Assembly (NCBI RefSeq): GCF_002727125.1
Contig: NZ_NHOA01000030.1
Location: 61,790 to 125,789, forward strand
Length of the DNA: 64,000 nucleotides
Origin: Halorubrum persicum
Lineage (GTDB): Archaea; Halobacteriota; Halobacteria; Halobacteriales; Haloferacaceae
Reading direction: 5' to 3'
Shown: positions 42,495 to 51,573 of the stretch, piece after piece
Layout of the letters: every line of letters begins with the position of its first letter
Numbering within the stretch: the first letter of the stretch is position 1
Program-made: the position numbers and the translations under genes
The notes under the pieces: generated by a model
What the model was told of the DNA's origin: nothing
What the model saw: only the letters and a program-made list of their open reading frames with translations
The model's database searches: none

Positions 42495-43088
42495 TCAGCG
42501 CTCGAAGACCAGCCCGTAGTGGTACGGCGGGAGCTCGATCGCTTCTGCGAGACGCAGATCGCTCGCGTCCTCGACGGCTCGGCGGGTCGCCTCCGGCGGG
42601 AGGCGCAGGTCGATGGGCGGCCCCCGAGGCTCGCCGCCGATCGTCGTCCCCTCACGCGGTCGGTCGTGCCAGTTTACGACGGCGAACCGGCCGTCGACGG
42701 CGAGCGCGGCGGCGACACCCTCCACGAACGCGGATTGGTCTTCGATACCGTGGAACGCGTTCGCGAGCAGCGCGAAGTCTGCGGGTTCGGGGAGCAGTTC
42801 CGGGAGCGCTCGCGCGTCCCCCTTGACGGTGCTGACGGTGTCGATCCCCTGTTCGGCCGCGAGCGCGTCGAGCTCGGCCAGCAGCGACTCGTCGACATCG
42901 ACGGCGTACACCGTCGCCGGGTCGGCGATCCGCGCCGCGGGCAGCGCGAAGTAGCCGTTTCCGCTGCCGATCTCGACGACGCGGTCGCCGGGCGCGAGCC
43001 CGAGCCGATCGAGGGTGGCGCCCGGCGTCGGCCACACTCGACCCCACCAGTCCCAGTCCGGCTGTCCCGTGTTCCGGAAGCGATCCAT
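42495..43088 (-). CDS. Class I SAM-dependent methyltransferase
   Basis: 197 residues. Rossmann-fold methyltransferase with motif I VVEIGSGNGYFALPAA (about 37-52), acidic residue in VYAVDVD, motif II-like DFALLANAFH and a NWHDRP segment. The N-terminus MDRFRNTGQPDWDWW resembles small UbiE/arsenite-type methyltransferases. Substrate unknown. It is convergent with the zinc-ribbon gene. A GCTAACTGC element about 28 nt upstream may be its promoter. Confidence 0.82.
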   Translation of the reverse strand: MDRFRNTGQPDWDWWGRVWPTPGATLDRLGLAPGDRVVEIGSGNGYFALPAARIADPATVYAVDVDESLLAELDALAAEQGIDTVSTVKGDARALPELLPEPADFALLANAFHGIEDQSAFVEGVAAALAVDGRFAVVNWHDRPREGTTIGGEPRGPPIDLRLPPEATRRAVEDASDLRLAEAIELPPYHYGLVFER

Positions 43089-43181
43089 ACCCGGGCGTGA
43101 CGCTCGGCGCAGTTAGCGGCTCGGATCGCTCCCGGCGGTCCTCTCGCGCGGGCGACAGGTCTTTAGCCCAGTCAGCTACAC

Positions 43182-44882
43182 ATGGCTCGTATGGACGTGG
43201 ACCGCTTCGAGGGAGTCCGGTCGGCGATCGCCGAGCGGACCGAGCTGGCTTCCGAACCGGGCGCGACTGCGGTCCCCTCCGACGCCGTCCGAAGTGTCGA
43301 ACCCGCCGGAAGCGTCGTCGGCGTCACCGGCGGCTCCGGGTCGACCCTGCTCGCCGCCGCCGGCGCCGCGGTGCTTCTCGCCGTCGCGGTCGGAGCGTTG
43401 GCCGTGTACCGCCGCCGGACCACCGACAGATCCAGCGGCGCTTCGGCGTCTCCGACCGGCGGCGGCTCCGCGGGCGGCGCCGGGGCCACCGCGGACGGGA
43501 ACGGGGGGGCGGGCCCCGGAACGAGCAGCGCGACCGCGTCGGACGGTGAGGGGGCGGACCGATCGGACGCCGGCGACACGAGATCGGCGTTCGACGACCG
43601 GATCGGCGATCGGACCCTGGACCGGCTCGAACCGGTCGTGCCGGACGCGGTCTCGCAGGTCCGTGACCGGCTCCCGACCGATCGGAACGCGGCGCCCAGC
43701 GCGGTCGACGCGATGGAGCGTGACCTCCGGCAGTCGGTCGAGGACGCGGTCGACGGGGGAGTGTTCGACCCGACCGTGACCTCGCCGCTGGGCGGGACCT
43801 ACGACGTGGTGAACCTGCCGGGTCGGTTCCGCGAACTGACGGTTCCGCCCGGGGGAGAGACGGTTCACGTGGCGGATCTGGAGGGGGCCGTCCGCGACGC
43901 GCTCGCCGACTGGGACATCCACGAGGCCGCTCGAACGGCCGCGGTGGTCCACGACCACTGCGGCGATATCGAGTCGCACATCCGGCGCCGCGAGGAGTCG
44001 TACCTCGAGACGCGACGCGAGGCGGAGCGTTCGCTCGAGGATGTCCGAGAGATGACCGGACGCTTCGACGGTGCCCTCGCCGACCGAGTGCGGGAGTTCG
44101 TCGTCGACGGCCGCCACGAGGCGCTCCCGGGGGTCCGCGACATCGAGCGCCGGATCGACAACGCGGACCGGACGCTTCACGCCTGCGCGTTCGACGACGC
44201 CGACCGGGTGATCCGCAACGCCGAGCGGGCCGGCGACGACCTGTTGATGGCGGTCGACTTCCTCGGCGGGGTCACCGGAACGATCGACCACGGGAGCGGT
44301 CGTGTCGGGATCCCGGAGGGCGTGGACGACGCGTTCGTCGCCGATCTCGCGCCGATCCTCGAACGGCAGTACGCCGTCGACGTCGAGCTCGACGGCGACG
44401 AGCTCGTCGTCACCGGCGGCGAGTCGTCGCGGGCCGGAGCGCGCGACTCCGCTCGGTCCGCCGGCGGAGAGGGATCGCCCCCCGGCGCCGACGGGTCCGA
44501 CCCCGGGCGTGAGGCCGGCAGTCCCTCGCAGTCGGCCTGTTCGACGGCCGGATCGGGACGGGAGGAAGGCGGTGGTCGCGAGCAGCTCACGCCGGACGCG
44601 GTCGCGGACGAGATCCTCTTCGTGCTTCGGGAGCTCGACGGTCGCGGCGGGGCCGGCGCCGTCGAGTACCAGACCGAACTGCTCCCCGACGCCGTGGCAC
44701 GCCGTGAGGTGCTCGAACCGCTGGCGACGTTCTGCCGCCGACAGACGGACCTCGTGGCGTCGGTGACGCTTCAGGAGAACGCGCCGCCCGGCTTCTTCGA
44801 GGTCGAGTTCAGCGAGGGGACCACCGCGTCCGCCGGCCTCGACGCGCTCCGGGAGCGGTTCACGGAACGACACGGCGGGTAG
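43182..44882 (+). CDS. Single-pass membrane protein at the edge of the tubulin-like cluster
   Basis: 566 residues (ATG 43182; a second ATG at 43191 also possible). No cleavable signal. The first about 50 residues would be outside, TM about 54-76, then Arg-rich stop-transfer. A low-complexity Gly/Ala/Ser/Asp linker (80-135) follows, then a mixed helical region (about 140-425) containing a coiled coil near ESHIRRREESYLETRREAERSLEDVREM. A second linker (about 425-470) leads to a compact C-terminal domain (475-566). That domain has an ILFVLRELDG...LLPDAVARREVLEPL pattern similar to the end of the protein at 51570-53666. No known family. It precedes the first tubulin-like gene by 113 bp. Confidence 0.78.
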   Translation: MARMDVDRFEGVRSAIAERTELASEPGATAVPSDAVRSVEPAGSVVGVTGGSGSTLLAAAGAAVLLAVAVGALAVYRRRTTDRSSGASASPTGGGSAGGAGATADGNGGAGPGTSSATASDGEGADRSDAGDTRSAFDDRIGDRTLDRLEPVVPDAVSQVRDRLPTDRNAAPSAVDAMERDLRQSVEDAVDGGVFDPTVTSPLGGTYDVVNLPGRFRELTVPPGGETVHVADLEGAVRDALADWDIHEAARTAAVVHDHCGDIESHIRRREESYLETRREAERSLEDVREMTGRFDGALADRVREFVVDGRHEALPGVRDIERRIDNADRTLHACAFDDADRVIRNAERAGDDLLMAVDFLGGVTGTIDHGSGRVGIPEGVDDAFVADLAPILERQYAVDVELDGDELVVTGGESSRAGARDSARSAGGEGSPPGADGSDPGREAGSPSQSACSTAGSGREEGGGREQLTPDAVADEILFVLRELDGRGGAGAVEYQTELLPDAVARREVLEPLATFCRRQTDLVASVTLQENAPPGFFEVEFSEGTTASAGLDALRERFTERHGG

Positions 44883-44955
44883 GCGGCGGGGAACGCTGAC
44901 GAACTTCTGTCAGGCTCCGAAAACGACATCGGGCGCGACCGGCCGCGTCCGTAAT

Positions 44956-44965
44956 GTTTTATGTA
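44956..44965 (+). promoter_or_regulatory. TATA box of the zinc-finger tubulin-like gene
   Basis: GTTTTATGTA, about 35 nt before the ATG at 44996, which would leave a leader of about 10 nt. Confidence 0.5.
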
Positions 44966-44995
44966 GCTCCGTCACCCCCACTACCGTATCCGAAC

Positions 44996-46624
44996 ATGAC
45001 CGACATCTGTAAGATCTGTATGCAGCGCTCGAACAAGTGGGCGGGCGGGTCGCTAGTCGAACACCTGTCCCGGGCCCACGCGGACGAGCCCGCATCGGTC
45101 GAGCAGGTGTATCCGGACCTCAAGGAGGCGGCGCTGTCCGAGGGCGGCCCGGCCGCCGACGGTCAGGACGACCCGGCCGACCCGGCCGACACCGACGAGT
45201 TCGGTCGGGCGGCGACGCCGGCGCCCTCGGGGGCCGAGACGCCGAGCGACGACCTGATGGACGACGCGTACGGGAAGAAGTGGTACCTCGTCGGCGTCGG
45301 GGGCGCGGGCAACAACATCCTCGACGCGATTCTGCTCCGACGCGCGACGCTGGAGGAGAACAACGAGCGTCGCGCTCGGATCTGGCAGGGCGGGTTAGCG
45401 GGGTACGGGCTGTTGAACACCAACGTCAGCGAGCTCGAACAGACCTACTACGCCCAAGAGGAGAAGGGGTACAGCCGCAACGACCTCCTCCCGAACTGCA
45501 TCATCGGCTTCGGCGAACACGACTACGCCGGCGCCGGCTACCGGTGGGACCTCGGACGCGACCTGATCGAGGCCGACTTCGCCGACGACGCCGACCCCTT
45601 CCGGGAGCGATGGGACCTCAAGGGCGAGCGGCTCCGGGACTCGCAGGCCGTGATGTTCGTCCACAGCGTCACCAAGGGGACGGGCTGTGGCGCGACTCCC
45701 GTCCTCGCCGAGAAGCTCCGCGAGAAGGTGCTCGACGACGGGATCGTCTCGAAGCCGCTGTTCAGCAGCGTCGTGATCCCCTCGGAGGGGACCCAGTACT
45801 CGGAGTTCGGCGGCCGCGCGAAGGTGAACGGCGTCGTCGGGTTGGCCCGCACCTCCCGGACCGTCGACGCGATCGTCCCGTTCGACAACAAGCGGCTGGA
45901 GGACGTGGGCGCCGACATTCGCCCCCGGATCGACCGGCTCGGCGAGTACAACCCCCCGCAGTACGTCGAGGTGAACAAGCCGCTCGTGGCCTTTCTGGAG
46001 GCGTTCACGATGTCGTCGGTGCCGCAGTTCCTCGACCGGGACGCGACGATGTCGATCAAAGGCGACGTGTTCGATCCGGCCGACAGCTTCCGCCCGGTCC
46101 AGGACAAGTACCAGCGCGACCCCGACCGGGACTTCTCGCCCGCGGTGGTGCTCGCGCCGGTGCTCGGTCGCTCGCGAGCGAACACGTTCGACGAGTCGAA
46201 GCTGGAGCTGCTCGTCCGGAACGCGCTGTTCCAGAACAAGCTCGCCGAGTTCGACCCGACGACCGCGTGGGGCGGGACCTTCCTCATGTACGGTCCCGAG
46301 GGGAAGATGCGGGAGGTCTCGGAGCTGATCGGCGACGGCACCCTCGCGAGCATCATCGGCGACGAGGAGTTCCTCGACGCCGGCCGTTCGACCGGGATCG
46401 AGTCGGTGGACATCCACATCAAACAGCTCGTGACGCCGTACCTCGACGACGTGTACCTGTGGGGGACGCTGTGGAACCCCGAGATGCCGTCGATCGAGGC
46501 CATGTACGACCACGCGCTGACGCTCAAACAGGAGGGGAACAGCGAACAGGCCGAAAACGTCCGTGAGGTGTGGGACGAGGTCGAGGCGCTGTTCTCGTGT
46601 CTCGGCCGCGAGAACATGGCCTGA
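44996..46624 (+). CDS. Tubulin/FtsZ-superfamily protein with N-terminal zinc finger
   Basis: 542 residues from the ATG at 44996. A CCHH finger (C5, C8, H23, H28) comes first, then an acidic linker (45-90) and a tubulin-like GTPase domain. Phosphate loop GVGGAGNN (100-107), LLNTN loop (139-143), T4-like signature TKGTGCGAT (226-234) and an FDNKRLED segment (296-303) like the FtsZ base-contact loop. A GDVFDPADSF stretch (356-365) sits where the T7 catalytic loop is expected. It is clearly not FtsZ1, FtsZ2 or CetZ. It resembles the FtsZ-like families predicted in membrane remodelling (Makarova and Koonin; Pfam Tubulin_2). A zinc-finger fusion could bind a partner or nucleic acid. Confidence 0.82.
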   Translation: MTDICKICMQRSNKWAGGSLVEHLSRAHADEPASVEQVYPDLKEAALSEGGPAADGQDDPADPADTDEFGRAATPAPSGAETPSDDLMDDAYGKKWYLVGVGGAGNNILDAILLRRATLEENNERRARIWQGGLAGYGLLNTNVSELEQTYYAQEEKGYSRNDLLPNCIIGFGEHDYAGAGYRWDLGRDLIEADFADDADPFRERWDLKGERLRDSQAVMFVHSVTKGTGCGATPVLAEKLREKVLDDGIVSKPLFSSVVIPSEGTQYSEFGGRAKVNGVVGLARTSRTVDAIVPFDNKRLEDVGADIRPRIDRLGEYNPPQYVEVNKPLVAFLEAFTMSSVPQFLDRDATMSIKGDVFDPADSFRPVQDKYQRDPDRDFSPAVVLAPVLGRSRANTFDESKLELLVRNALFQNKLAEFDPTTAWGGTFLMYGPEGKMREVSELIGDGTLASIIGDEEFLDAGRSTGIESVDIHIKQLVTPYLDDVYLWGTLWNPEMPSIEAMYDHALTLKQEGNSEQAENVREVWDEVEALFSCLGRENMA

Positions 46625-46845
46625 ACCGCCTCGCCTCTCCCGCTCCGATCGCTCCGTGAGATCGGGTCCCCCGCCGCGGGCCGCGCTGCGTCGCTTCCGC
46701 GTGTCGGATTCTGGCGATGTTCCCGGTCGGCGGTCTCGATCCGCGGATCGACCCGCTGACAGGAAGGCGGCGTCCGCCCCGGAGAGTCGGGAACTGCTCG
46801 GAGCGGTAACCTATCAGTCCAGAAGATTAATCACGGCGTGAGGGC
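46625..46845. other. Intergenic region before the PH-like membrane protein
   Basis: About 220 bp without a gene. It holds a 6-bp hairpin (46645-46665, CCGATC/GATCGG) that could mark the end of the tubulin-like transcript, and a GATTAATCA TATA-like element at 46825-46833. Confidence 0.4.
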
Positions 46846-46860
46846 ATGTACTGTTCATGA
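46845..46860 (+). promoter_or_regulatory. 12-bp CATGTACTGTTC element / MYCS mini-ORF before the PH-like gene
   Basis: CATGTACTGTTC (46845-46856) lies directly before the ATG at 46857. Read from 46846 it is a four-codon frame, MYCS, whose TGA overlaps the main ATG (ATGA). The same 12 bp recur at 48948-48959 upstream of the next tubulin-like gene, again opening a frame that ends in ATGA. Confidence 0.5.
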
Positions 46861-48878
46861 CAGACGACGGTAGCGTCAACAACGTCCGGTGGAAGATCGG
46901 GTGGTCTCCCTGGGCCGTCACCATCGGCGTCACGATCGTGTTTACGCTGATCGGAGCGGGCGTGGATCAGCCGGGACTGCTCTTCGTTCTCGGGATTTTT
47001 GCGGGGATAATCACGTGGTACTGGGGCGTCCGCGAGATCAACGCCAACTACCGGTCGTTCGTCCAGAAGTTCATCGGCGAATCCGAACGCAACGCGAAGC
47101 GGGGGATCGACCTCGACGAGGCGAAGCTGTACAACCTCACGTACAACTCCGGGAGCTCTCCCCTGTTAGTCAAAGCGTCCGACACCTACTACAACACGAC
47201 TATCGTCGTCAGTGAGACCTCGATCAACCTCAACGAGGGCGCGGAGTACGACATGAAGTCCCGGTCGGGCGTCGGCGGCGGGACCAACAAGGAGATATAC
47301 TACGATCAGGTAACCGGCGTGCAGTCGCATCAAGACGGCACGTTCACCGAGCTCGAGATCAAGACCTCCGGCGGGGGATCGACCCGGATCAGCTCGGCCG
47401 CGACGGACACCGTCGACGAGGTCGTCTCGGAAGTGCGCCAGCGCGTCCGCGAGATCAAGAACCCCAAGAGCCGTCGCCGGGACCGCCGCGACGATCCCGG
47501 ACGCGCGTCCGGCGCGTCCGATCGGGCGACGCAGTCGTCCACCGCGTCCCCCGCGGCGCAAGACACCGAGACCGACGCTGATACCGATCCGAGCGGCGAT
47601 TCGGCCTCCGGCGAGGGTACGGATACGTCGGCCGTCCACCCGGTGACGACGGTCGCCGACGAGATGGCCTCGCGGACCCGACCGAGCGATCCGCTGGCCG
47701 CCGAGCTGTGTCGCGCCTTGTCCGACGGCTCGCCCGACGAGGAGCGGCTCGAAGAAGTCCTCGCCGACGTGATCGAGCGGCTGGAGCGCGCCGGTGCCGT
47801 CACAGACGCCGTCGAGGACCTCGGTCGCTCGCCGGACGAGCGGCGGGTCGAGTCGGCGCAGCGCTCGGTCGGCCGCCAGGACGGGCCGCTCGCCGAGGGC
47901 GTCGAATCGGCGCTCGATCGGATACTGACGCTCGAAGGCGACCTCTCGCAGGCGAAGTCCGAGGCGGACTCCGGTACGGACCACGCCCGGGAGCACCGGA
48001 AGGAGATCGAAGAGCTCGAAGCCGAACTGGACCGGTACCAACAGCGCTACGACCGGATCGAGGGGGCGGCCGGGAGCGTCTGTCAAGAGGCCGCTCGGAC
48101 GGACGCGCTCTCGTTCCGAACGACGGACACTGACGACCGCTTGGTGGAACTTGCCGACGCGCTCGAAGACGGCGATATCGTCTTCGACACCCCCGGAGGG
48201 GAGCTCGCTCCGATCGTCGACGAGGTCGAGCACACGCTCCGGCCGCAGACGGCGCAGTCACGGGAGCTGCTCGCGGCGCTCGGCGGCTCCGACTGGGCGG
48301 ACGACGAGCTCTCCGCGGCCCTCGAATCGACCGTCGAAACCATCGACGAGTACGCCGAGCTCCGCGCGGCGGTGGCGGATATCGGGACGAGCGACGTCCG
48401 CCGCCGGCTCGACTCGCTCGACAGCGAACTCGAACGCGAGGAGGGGACGGTGTACCGGCACCTCGCGGATCGCGTCCGCGAGCTGGAGGCGATGGTCGGC
48501 GAGGGGGTCGACGACGTGCAGCTGTACGCCATCTATCAGGAGTGCACCTTCTACGACCGGACGCTCGTCCCCCGACTCTCGCGGTCCGACGGCTCCTCGG
48601 AGAGCGTCGATGTCGCTCGACGGGCGCGCGACATCGAAGACCGGATCGCGTCGGTCAACGACGAGTACGTCTCGGTGCGCGCCGACCACAACCACACCAT
48701 CCCGAAGCACTTCCTCGACCTCGCCGACACGCTCTGTGACCGGGCGCGGCGCATGGGGAACGAACAGCCGCATCAGGCGGCCGGCCAGCTCGCCGCAGCG
48801 AGCGACCTCCTCGACCACGTCGAGGAGCTATACGAGCGCAACGAGTACAGCGTGATGCTTCGTCGGCTGCGCGGCTGA
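46857..48878 (+). CDS. Two-pass membrane protein with PH-like domain and coiled coil
   Basis: 673 residues. Two TMs close to the N-terminus (about 16-36 and 40-58), then a segment of alternating strands (about 98-200) ending in a long helix (VDEVVSEVRQRVREI). This resembles bacterial PH-like domains that sit on membranes. A basic patch RRRDRRDD and an acidic Ser/Thr linker (205-265) follow, then about 400 residues of helices with a coiled coil around EEIEELEAELDRYQQRYDRIEG (about 375-400). No known family. It lies between two tubulin-like genes with its own TATA-like element, and looks like a membrane scaffold. Confidence 0.78.
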   Translation: MTDDGSVNNVRWKIGWSPWAVTIGVTIVFTLIGAGVDQPGLLFVLGIFAGIITWYWGVREINANYRSFVQKFIGESERNAKRGIDLDEAKLYNLTYNSGSSPLLVKASDTYYNTTIVVSETSINLNEGAEYDMKSRSGVGGGTNKEIYYDQVTGVQSHQDGTFTELEIKTSGGGSTRISSAATDTVDEVVSEVRQRVREIKNPKSRRRDRRDDPGRASGASDRATQSSTASPAAQDTETDADTDPSGDSASGEGTDTSAVHPVTTVADEMASRTRPSDPLAAELCRALSDGSPDEERLEEVLADVIERLERAGAVTDAVEDLGRSPDERRVESAQRSVGRQDGPLAEGVESALDRILTLEGDLSQAKSEADSGTDHAREHRKEIEELEAELDRYQQRYDRIEGAAGSVCQEAARTDALSFRTTDTDDRLVELADALEDGDIVFDTPGGELAPIVDEVEHTLRPQTAQSRELLAALGGSDWADDELSAALESTVETIDEYAELRAAVADIGTSDVRRRLDSLDSELEREEGTVYRHLADRVRELEAMVGEGVDDVQLYAIYQECTFYDRTLVPRLSRSDGSSESVDVARRARDIEDRIASVNDEYVSVRADHNHTIPKHFLDLADTLCDRARRMGNEQPHQAAGQLAAASDLLDHVEELYERNEYSVMLRRLRG

Positions 48879-48908
48879 CGCCTGTCCGTGTACTGGTACG
48901 TCCACCAT

Positions 48909-48917
48909 CTTTATAAT
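48909..48917 (+). promoter_or_regulatory. TATA box of the eight-gene tubulin-like operon
   Basis: CTTTATAAT. Expected initiation 25-30 nt downstream (about 48938-48943) is just before the MYCS frame at 48949 and leaves a leader of about 65 nt for the tubulin-like gene at 49005. Confidence 0.58.
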
Positions 48918-48948
48918 CCGATGTTCCAGTAATATCTGTCGTAGAGAC

Positions 48949-49008
48949 ATGTACTGTTCGATAACTATTTTCCCGAGCAGGCGTACCAAGGAACCACCAG
49001 CTAAATGA
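48949..49008 (+). CDS. Possible leader peptide of the tubulin-like operon
   Basis: 19 codons, beginning MYCS and ending EPPAK. The TGA overlaps the ATG of the next gene by ATGA, and the start is only a few bases downstream of the predicted transcription start, so it would be translated first as a near-leaderless message. It begins with the same 12 bp as the element at 46845. It could couple translation of the downstream gene. Alternatively the 12-bp repeat is a DNA or RNA site and the frame is chance. Confidence 0.4.
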   Translation: MYCSITIFPSRRTKEPPAK

Positions 49009-50288
49009 CGTATCTGTTTATCGGCGCGGGGCAAGCGGGGGGAGCGATCGTCGACGCGATCTTCGAGTACACGGACGACTCCATGCTCGGCCTGTTCGAG
49101 TCCACGGACATCTCGACGCTGGGTCGGCCGCTGGTGTTCAACTCGACGATGCGGGACTTACAGAACCTCTCGAACGTCCCCGCGGAAGACCAGTACGGGG
49201 TCGCACAGCAGCACGGGCTCGTCCAAGGGACCGAGCCCGGCTTCGAGGAGATGGTAACAGGCGGCTTCGGACGGAACCCCGTCGACGCCGACGAGGTGAT
49301 GGCGGACCACGCCGACGAGCTCCAGACGACCCTCGAATCGAAGTTCGGGGGGCGGGGGGCCGCCGCCGCGGCCGACGAGGAGGAGGTGGCGGCGACCGAC
49401 ACCGACGCGATCCAGTTCGCGTTCCTGTTCGTCGGGCTCGGCGGCGGCACCGGGTGCGGGATCAGCCCGCACATCGCCCGCGGTATCAAGGAGTTCACCG
49501 ACGACCGGACCAAGGTCGTCGCGGTGACCGTCCTCCCGAACACCCGCGGCGGGGTCGAGGACGACCAGACGGACGGCGAGGTCAGCGCGGGCCGTCAGGC
49601 GTGGAACGCCCGGTACGGGCTCGACCGCCTCGAAGACGAGGTCGACGGAATCGTCCTCGTCGACAACCAGCGGATCTCGTACCTCGACTCGGCGGGCGGC
49701 GAGTTCGGCGAGTACAACGAGTACGTCGCCGCCGCGTTCCACGACATCGTCGTCGGCCCGATGCTGAGCAATGTCGACGCCAGCGAGGTCGACGGCGTCG
49801 ACACACCCGACATCGACGTTCGCGACATCGTCACGTCGCTGTCGTTCGGCGTCGCCGGGGAGGAGTCCAGACCGGGCTACGGCGCGATCGGGCGATCGGT
49901 GACGATGACGCGGTCGCTGTCGGGGTATCTGTTGCCGTTCGTCGGGCGCCGCGACATCGACAGCGCGGCGCTCGCGCGGCTCTCGGCGTCGAAACAGTCG
50001 CTCGCGAAGGCCGACCCGAACGACGCCCAGAAGGCGATCGCGCTGGTCCGCGCGCCAAGCGCGAACATCGGTCCGGGTTCACACAGCGTCGAGACCGGGA
50101 CGATCAAGGAGTACCTCGAACGGAGCTGTCGGCTCAGCGAGGTCAACATCGGCGTCGCGCTCAGCGGTCGCAACCTCGCATCGGTCGTGACGCTGCTCAC
50201 GTACCGCCGCGAGGACCTCGACCGCCTCGACGAGATCGAGGCCGCGGCCGACGCCTACGAACAGGAGACGGAGGAACTGTTCGCATGA
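49005..50288 (+). CDS. Tubulin/FtsZ-superfamily protein, CetZ-like N-terminus
   Basis: 427 residues. It begins directly with the phosphate loop (MTYLFIGAGQAGGAIVDAIF), as CetZ proteins do. FNST (45-48) occupies the third-strand loop. The T4 signature is a perfect GLGGGTGCG (144-152), a VDNQRI segment (219-224) holds the base-contact Asn, and DIDVRDIV (269-276) sits at the catalytic T7 loop. An acidic/alanine insertion (about 112-133) is present. It differs strongly from CetZ elsewhere. First gene of a tight operon with seven membrane/secreted and tubulin-like genes. Predicted GTP-dependent polymer on or near the membrane. Confidence 0.85.
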   Translation: MTYLFIGAGQAGGAIVDAIFEYTDDSMLGLFESTDISTLGRPLVFNSTMRDLQNLSNVPAEDQYGVAQQHGLVQGTEPGFEEMVTGGFGRNPVDADEVMADHADELQTTLESKFGGRGAAAAADEEEVAATDTDAIQFAFLFVGLGGGTGCGISPHIARGIKEFTDDRTKVVAVTVLPNTRGGVEDDQTDGEVSAGRQAWNARYGLDRLEDEVDGIVLVDNQRISYLDSAGGEFGEYNEYVAAAFHDIVVGPMLSNVDASEVDGVDTPDIDVRDIVTSLSFGVAGEESRPGYGAIGRSVTMTRSLSGYLLPFVGRRDIDSAALARLSASKQSLAKADPNDAQKAIALVRAPSANIGPGSHSVETGTIKEYLERSCRLSEVNIGVALSGRNLASVVTLLTYRREDLDRLDEIEAAADAYEQETEELFA

Positions 50289-50560
50289 CTCGGACGGCGA
50301 GACCGCGGCTCGCGAGGATCGCCTTCGTCGCGGCAGCCGTGCTGGTCGGCTCCGTCGGCGTCGTCGTCGGTGACGGGAGCGCGACCGTTCGGTCGGCGAT
50401 CGAGGCGACGGCGACGGCGACGGCCGCCGCCTCGCTCGCCGGGGAGGTGCCGTACCTCGCGGCCGGCGGCGCGCTGATCGGGTTGGGCATCGGCGCGGTG
50501 GTCGCGAGCGGTGCCACGTACTGGTACCAGAGCAAGCAGATCGGGGGGCGGCTCGAATGA
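50285..50560 (+). CDS. Small two-helix membrane protein in the tubulin-like operon
   Basis: 91 residues. It overlaps the tubulin-like gene by ATGA at its start and the next gene by ATGA at its end. A basic N-terminus (RTARPRLAR) precedes a hydrophobic segment (about 10-28, possibly a signal peptide) and a second TM (about 56-79), followed by YWYQSKQIGGRLE facing the cytoplasm. No known family. Confidence 0.75.
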   Translation: MTRTARPRLARIAFVAAAVLVGSVGVVVGDGSATVRSAIEATATATAAASLAGEVPYLAAGGALIGLGIGAVVASGATYWYQSKQIGGRLE

Positions 50561-51573
50561 CGGGCCGAGCGGAACGCCTGTTGCTGGCGTCGCTGCTCTG
50601 CGTCGGCCTTCTCTCCCTCGTCGCCGTCAACGGGGCGGCCGCCGCCGGCACGGGCGACTACTGCGAAGGGGTCGGGGAGAACCGGAGCGCCATCGTCGGC
50701 GGCGCCGGCGACACGGTTTACACCGACGAGGTGACGCTCCATCCCGGATCGACGCTGACCGTCGGCTACTGCTCGTTCGGTGAGCCGGCCGACCGCGACT
50801 GGCTCTCCGACGGCACCGGGTACGAGGTCGGCGAGCGCGACGGTCACACTTACACCGTCACGATCACCGGCGAGACGGAGACCGTCGACTTCGCCGACCA
50901 CTTCGCGGACGGAGACCAGCCGACGTTCGAGGACCGGCTGGTCGTCACCGTGGCCGAGTCGAGCGGTACCGGCCCCACGGCCGTCGACGGGGTCGACGAC
51001 AGCCAGTACCGCAGCGCCGTAGACGAAACCGAGAACGCGACGACGGCGCTGAACGAAACGACCAGCGGCCTCGAGGCCGACGAGGTCAGCCTCGATGACG
51101 CGAACGAAACGGTATACTCGCTGCGGGAGGAGTACAAGACGATGACGGAGACACGGACGGACCTACTGGGCCGTCTCAGATCGGCCGGTGAGAACGGGAC
51201 CGCGGCGGGCACCGTCGCGGCCGCAGCGGCGGCCGACGAGGAGTACGAACGCACCGACTCGAACGTGACGGCGGCGGCGACCGCGTACACCGAAGCCGTC
51301 GAGGCGACGGCCGACGGCCCCCGCTCGACGGTGCGGCTCTCGGTGCTCGGGTCGCTGGGCGCCGGCGTGGCGCTCGGCCTCGTCGCCGGCGCGGCGGTCC
51401 CGCTGATCGCCGCGCGCCGCGTCAAAGAGAAGATGAAGCTGAGCCGCGACGTGAGCTACGACCGGAAGACGGCGCTGCTCCCGATCCTGATCGGGATCGT
51501 CGCCGCCGTCGGCGGCGCGGCGATCCTCGCCGTGATGATCGGGATCGATCCCCTCCTCCGGGTGATCGCATGA
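50557..51573 (+). CDS. Secreted-domain protein with two C-terminal TMs
   Basis: 338 residues. Signal peptide about 1-30 (LLLASLLCVGLLSLVAVNGAAAA), then an extracellular beta-rich domain (about 31-150) with two or three cysteines and a helical segment (150-255) with several N-glycosylation sequons (NAT, NET, NGT, NVT). Two TMs follow (about 257-279 and 303-328), separated by a basic KEKMKLSRD loop. Overlaps both neighbours by ATGA. Predicted topology: large domain outside, short loop inside. No known family. Confidence 0.78.
   Translation: MTGRAERLLLASLLCVGLLSLVAVNGAAAAGTGDYCEGVGENRSAIVGGAGDTVYTDEVTLHPGSTLTVGYCSFGEPADRDWLSDGTGYEVGERDGHTYTVTITGETETVDFADHFADGDQPTFEDRLVVTVAESSGTGPTAVDGVDDSQYRSAVDETENATTALNETTSGLEADEVSLDDANETVYSLREEYKTMTETRTDLLGRLRSAGENGTAAGTVAAAAAADEEYERTDSNVTAAATAYTEAVEATADGPRSTVRLSVLGSLGAGVALGLVAGAAVPLIAARRVKEKMKLSRDVSYDRKTALLPILIGIVAAVGGAAILAVMIGIDPLLRVIA

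Noticed and set aside
44996..46624. Assignment of the tubulin-like proteins as FtsZ1, FtsZ2 or CetZ
   Set aside because: They lack the conserved FtsZ/CetZ sequence around the T4 to T7 region and differ strongly from each other; only the core motifs are shared.
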